A stretch of DNA of 7,650 nt, taken from the NCBI GenBank assembly GCA_038258095.1, contig JBBSQE010000149.1, positions 1 to 7,650 of the forward strand, in the 5' to 3' direction. The translations under genes and the position numbers were made by a program. A model generated the notes under the pieces. It was not told where the DNA came from. It did not search any database and saw nothing but the letters and a program-made list of their open reading frames with translations. Shown here piece after piece: positions 5,731 through 7,650 of the stretch. The stretch's first letter is position 1; every line of letters starts with the position of its first letter. The DNA is from JBBSQE01 sp038258095 (lineage in GTDB: Bacteria > Actinomycetota > Thermoleophilia > Solirubrobacterales > 70-9).

Positions 5731-6264
5731 ATGGCACCGGACACACTCATCGCTCAGGACCGCCTCACCGGCGCCTGGAACTTCGCCCCGGTTCATTCCG
5801 CCGCGAACTTCTCGGTCAAGTACCTCGTCGCGACCTTCAGCGGGCGCTTCGAGGAGATCGAGGCGAGGCTCGAGGACGGCAAGCTCTCGGGCTCGGTCCC
5901 GGTCGACTCGATCGTGGTCAAAGATGAGAATCTCGCCGCGCACCTGAAGTCCCCGGACTTCTTCGACGCCGAGTCGAACCCGAGCATCTCGTTCGAGTCC
6001 TCGTCGATCCAGATCGACGGTGACAGTGTCGAGCTCGACGGTGAGATCGCGATCAAGGGCACCACGAAGCCGCTCCGGGCTACGGGCGTCGTCAACGGGC
6101 CGACGGAGGATTTCGCCGGCAACACGCGCCTCGGCTTCACCCTCGAGACGACGATCGACAGGACCGAGTTCGGGGTCGACTGGAACGCTGACCTCCCCAA
6201 GGGCGGCAAGGCGCTCTCGAACGAGGTCACCCTGACCGTCGAGCTCGAGTTCCACCTGGCCTAG
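5731..6264 (+). CDS. YceI-family protein (lipocalin-like, polyisoprenoid-binding)
   Basis: The 177 residues form one YceI domain, a lipocalin-like barrel that in studied members holds isoprenoid lipids such as quinone or carotenoid precursors. Family landmarks appear in order: WNFAPVHSAANFSVKYL (16-32), the PVDSIVVKDENLAAHLKSPDFFD helix region (57-79) with the usual LKSxDFFD, NPSISFES (83-90), the IKGTTKPL turn (108-115), TEFGVDWN (144-151) and the closing strand SNEVTLTVELEF. There is no signal peptide, so it is cytosolic, as in many actinobacterial members; the E. coli homologue is periplasmic. It is the first gene of a unit facing tetR, with the FMN reductase gene 29 bp downstream. The operator in its promoter region predicts repression by the TetR protein. 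Ligand and exact role are unknown; a part in lipophilic or quinone stress is inferred from the neighbour. Confidence 0.93.
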   Translation: MAPDTLIAQDRLTGAWNFAPVHSAANFSVKYLVATFSGRFEEIEARLEDGKLSGSVPVDSIVVKDENLAAHLKSPDFFDAESNPSISFESSSIQIDGDSVELDGEIAIKGTTKPLRATGVVNGPTEDFAGNTRLGFTLETTIDRTEFGVDWNADLPKGGKALSNEVTLTVELEFHLA

Positions 6265-6282
6265 CCGGACGCGACGGGACCT

Positions 6283-6288
6283 GGAGAG
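6283..6288 (+). promoter_or_regulatory. Ribosome binding site of the FMN reductase gene
   Basis: GGAGAG lies five bases before the ATG at 6294 in the 29-bp gap after yceI. It supports this start and independent re-initiation within one transcript. Confidence 0.6.
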
Positions 6289-6293
6289 CTCAG

Positions 6294-6845
6294 ATGAAGA
6301 TCCTGGCCATATCCGGATCCCTCCGCCGTGGTTCTCACAACTCGGCGCTTCTCCGGGCGGCAGTGGACCTGCTGCCGCCCGGCGTCGAGCTCGAGATTCA
6401 CGGCGGGCTGAAGGAAATCCCCGGCTACGACGCCGACGAGGCCGAGCGCCCCGCCTCCGTGCAGCAGCTCTGGGCCGAGGTGGAGCGGGCCGACGCCGTC
6501 CTGATCGCGACCCCGGAGTACAACCACTCGATCCCCGGCGTCCTGAAGAACGCCCTGGACTGGCTCTCGCGCCCTCTGGCCGACAGCCCTCTGGCAAACA
6601 AGCCGGCCGCGGTGGTCGGTGCGTCGACGGGCATCTTCGGTGCGGTCTGGGCCCAGGCCGAGACCCGCAAGGCCCTGAGCGCGATCGGCGCGAGGGTCGT
6701 CGATACGGAGCTCCCGGTCCCGAGCGCCGACGAGCAGTTCTCTGACGAAGGCAAGCTGACCGACGCGGAGATCGAGCGCGGGCTCGTCGCGATCATCGAG
6801 GAGCTGGCCGAGGCGATCGCGGATCGGTCGAAGGTCGCTGCCTGA
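6294..6845 (+). CDS. NAD(P)H-dependent FMN reductase / quinone reductase, flavodoxin-like
   Basis: A 183-residue cytosolic flavoenzyme of the NADPH-dependent FMN reductase family (relatives include ChrR, YieF and azoreductases), which passes two electrons from NAD(P)H through bound FMN to quinones, azo dyes, chromate or free flavin. The phosphate-binding loop GSLRRGSHNSAL (8-19) follows strand MKILAIS, and the FMN signature TPEYNHSIPGVLKNALDWLSR (73-93) is textbook. Residues 104-117 (PAAVVGASTGIFGA) supply the strand and loop that contact the flavin ring. Length is normal for the family and no part looks lost. It follows yceI by 29 bp and has its own ribosome site, so it belongs to the presumed TetR-controlled operon. 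Two-electron quinone reduction would fit a detoxifying role beside a quinone- or isoprenoid-binding YceI protein; the substrate is not determined by sequence. Confidence 0.93.
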   Translation: MKILAISGSLRRGSHNSALLRAAVDLLPPGVELEIHGGLKEIPGYDADEAERPASVQQLWAEVERADAVLIATPEYNHSIPGVLKNALDWLSRPLADSPLANKPAAVVGASTGIFGAVWAQAETRKALSAIGARVVDTELPVPSADEQFSDEGKLTDAEIERGLVAIIEELAEAIADRSKVAA

Positions 6846-6874
6846 GCTGACCCGCCCGTGAGATGCTCCGGGCG

Positions 6875-7650
6875 ATGAGCGAATCGCTCGGTGAAACGGT
6901 CCGGATCGGCAGCGAGCGCCTCGGCGCGGCGGAGGTTGTCGCGATCGCCCGGGACGGGCGCCAGGTGGAGCTCGCCCCGGATGCGATTGAGGCGATGGCG
7001 GCGAGCGCCGCGATCGTCGAGCGGCTTGCCGATTCCGACGAGCCCGTCTACGGGGTCTCGACCGGTTTCGGCTCCCTTGCCAACACGCCGATCCCCGCCG
7101 ATCGCCGAGCGGACCTCCAACGGTCGTTGATCCGCTCGCATGCCGCCGGCATGGGCGACCCGGTCGAGCGCGAGGTGGTCCGGGCGATGATGCTGATGCG
7201 CGCCCGGACACTGGCCAAGGGCTATTCCGGCGCTCGCCCGATCGTCGCCGAGACGATCGTCGCGCTGCTGAGCGTCGACATCACTCCGCTCGTTCCCGAG
7301 CACGGCTCGCTCGGCGCGAGCGGGGACCTCGCTCCGCTCGCCCACTGCGCTCTGGCTCTGCTCGGAGAGGGGCAGGTCGAAGACGCCGCCGGGGAGCGTC
7401 GCCCTGCGGCCCTCGCCATGGCCGATGCGGGGATCGAGCCGCTCACCCTCCGGGCGAAGGAGGGGCTCGCGCTCGTCAACGGGACCGACGGCATCCTCGG
7501 GATGCTCGTGATGGCGCTCGCCGACCTGCGGAGTCTGTTCCGGGCCGCTGACATAGCGGCCGCAATGTCCGTCGAGGCCCTGCTCGGGACCGACCGGGCG
7601 TTCGCGGAGGACCTCGTCGCGCTTCGCCCCCAGCCCGGGCAGGCCGACAG
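6875..7650 (+). CDS. hutH: Histidine ammonia-lyase (N-terminal part, runs off the window)
   Basis: Removes ammonia from L-histidine to give urocanate, the first step of histidine degradation, in the cytosol as a homotetramer. 258 of about 510 residues are visible. The MIO prosthetic group forms from Ala148-Ser149-Gly150 in HGSLGASGDLAPLAH (143-157). Other landmarks: VYGVSTGFGSL with the catalytic Tyr59, SHAAGMGDP with His89, RARTLAKGYSG (109-119), EGLALVNGTDG with Asn202, and MSVEALLGTD (231-240). The His at 89 and the NGTD context favour histidine over phenylalanine or tyrosine as substrate. I chose ATG 6875 (MSESLGETVRIG); ATG 6863, in frame, would add MLRA. Neither has a clear ribosome site. 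It begins 29 bp after the FMN reductase gene, so read-through is possible, but a shared function is not obvious and a separate promoter in that gene cannot be excluded. Confidence 0.95.
   Translation, partial: MSESLGETVRIGSERLGAAEVVAIARDGRQVELAPDAIEAMAASAAIVERLADSDEPVYGVSTGFGSLANTPIPADRRADLQRSLIRSHAAGMGDPVEREVVRAMMLMRARTLAKGYSGARPIVAETIVALLSVDITPLVPEHGSLGASGDLAPLAHCALALLGEGQVEDAAGERRPAALAMADAGIEPLTLRAKEGLALVNGTDGILGMLVMALADLRSLFRAADIAAAMSVEALLGTDRAFAEDLVALRPQPGQAD

Noticed and set aside
5686..6597. A 303-residue minus-strand frame opposite yceI and the FMN reductase gene
   Set aside because: Arg/Pro/Ser-rich low-complexity composition at the start and antisense to two well-supported genes.
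1..7650. CRISPR arrays, tRNA or rRNA genes, intact insertion sequences, integrases or phage genes
   Set aside because: No regularly spaced repeats, no tRNA-like cloverleaf, and no transposase or integrase motif on either strand. Gaps between genes are all short.

Overview
The window comes from a very GC-rich bacterial chromosome. Third codon positions in the genes are almost all G or C. The gene set is a bifunctional penicillin-binding protein with an Arg-rich N-terminus and Pro/Ser-rich C-terminus, EttA, and an Actinobacteria-style HutH, with few strong Shine-Dalgarno sites and one likely leaderless promoter. I infer an actinobacterium, possibly of the Thermoleophilia/Solirubrobacterales type; this is a judgement from gene style, not a database match.

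Layout. Bases 2-151 (+) hold the C-terminal end of a GNAT N-acetyltransferase of the phosphinothricin acetyltransferase type. It converges tail to tail on a class A penicillin-binding protein (148-2262, possibly to 2295, -), and the two stop codons share the same four bases. Divergent from the PBP is a small unknown gene (2322-2666, +). Bases 2667-3162 (-) contain what looks like a decayed type II toxin-antitoxin pair: a ribbon-helix-helix antitoxin broken by a one-base frameshift, then a RelE/ParE-like toxin that seems to have lost its middle. Upstream on the same strand lie ettA (3194-4849) and a tetR-family regulator (4985-5623). The 135-bp gap between them has no gene but holds a 20-bp imperfect tandem repeat and two inverted repeats.

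The right part is a divergent regulatory unit. The tetR gene faces yceI (5731-6264, +), followed closely by an NAD(P)H-dependent FMN reductase (6294-6845) and then hutH (from about 6875, running off the window). The tetR-yceI gap carries two copies of a palindrome, GCGGAC-N4-GTCCGC, one oriented toward each gene. This predicts that the TetR protein represses itself and the yceI/FMN reductase operon. YceI (a lipocalin-like isoprenoid-binding protein) and a flavodoxin-like quinone/FMN reductase together suggest a response to quinones, electrophiles or similar lipophilic stressors. HutH starts histidine degradation; whether it is co-transcribed with the unit before it is unclear.

Most of the window is conserved housekeeping or stress genes. 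I do not see a complete new defence or mobile system. The points most worth a second look are the twin operators, the decayed toxin-antitoxin locus and the repeats upstream of ettA.
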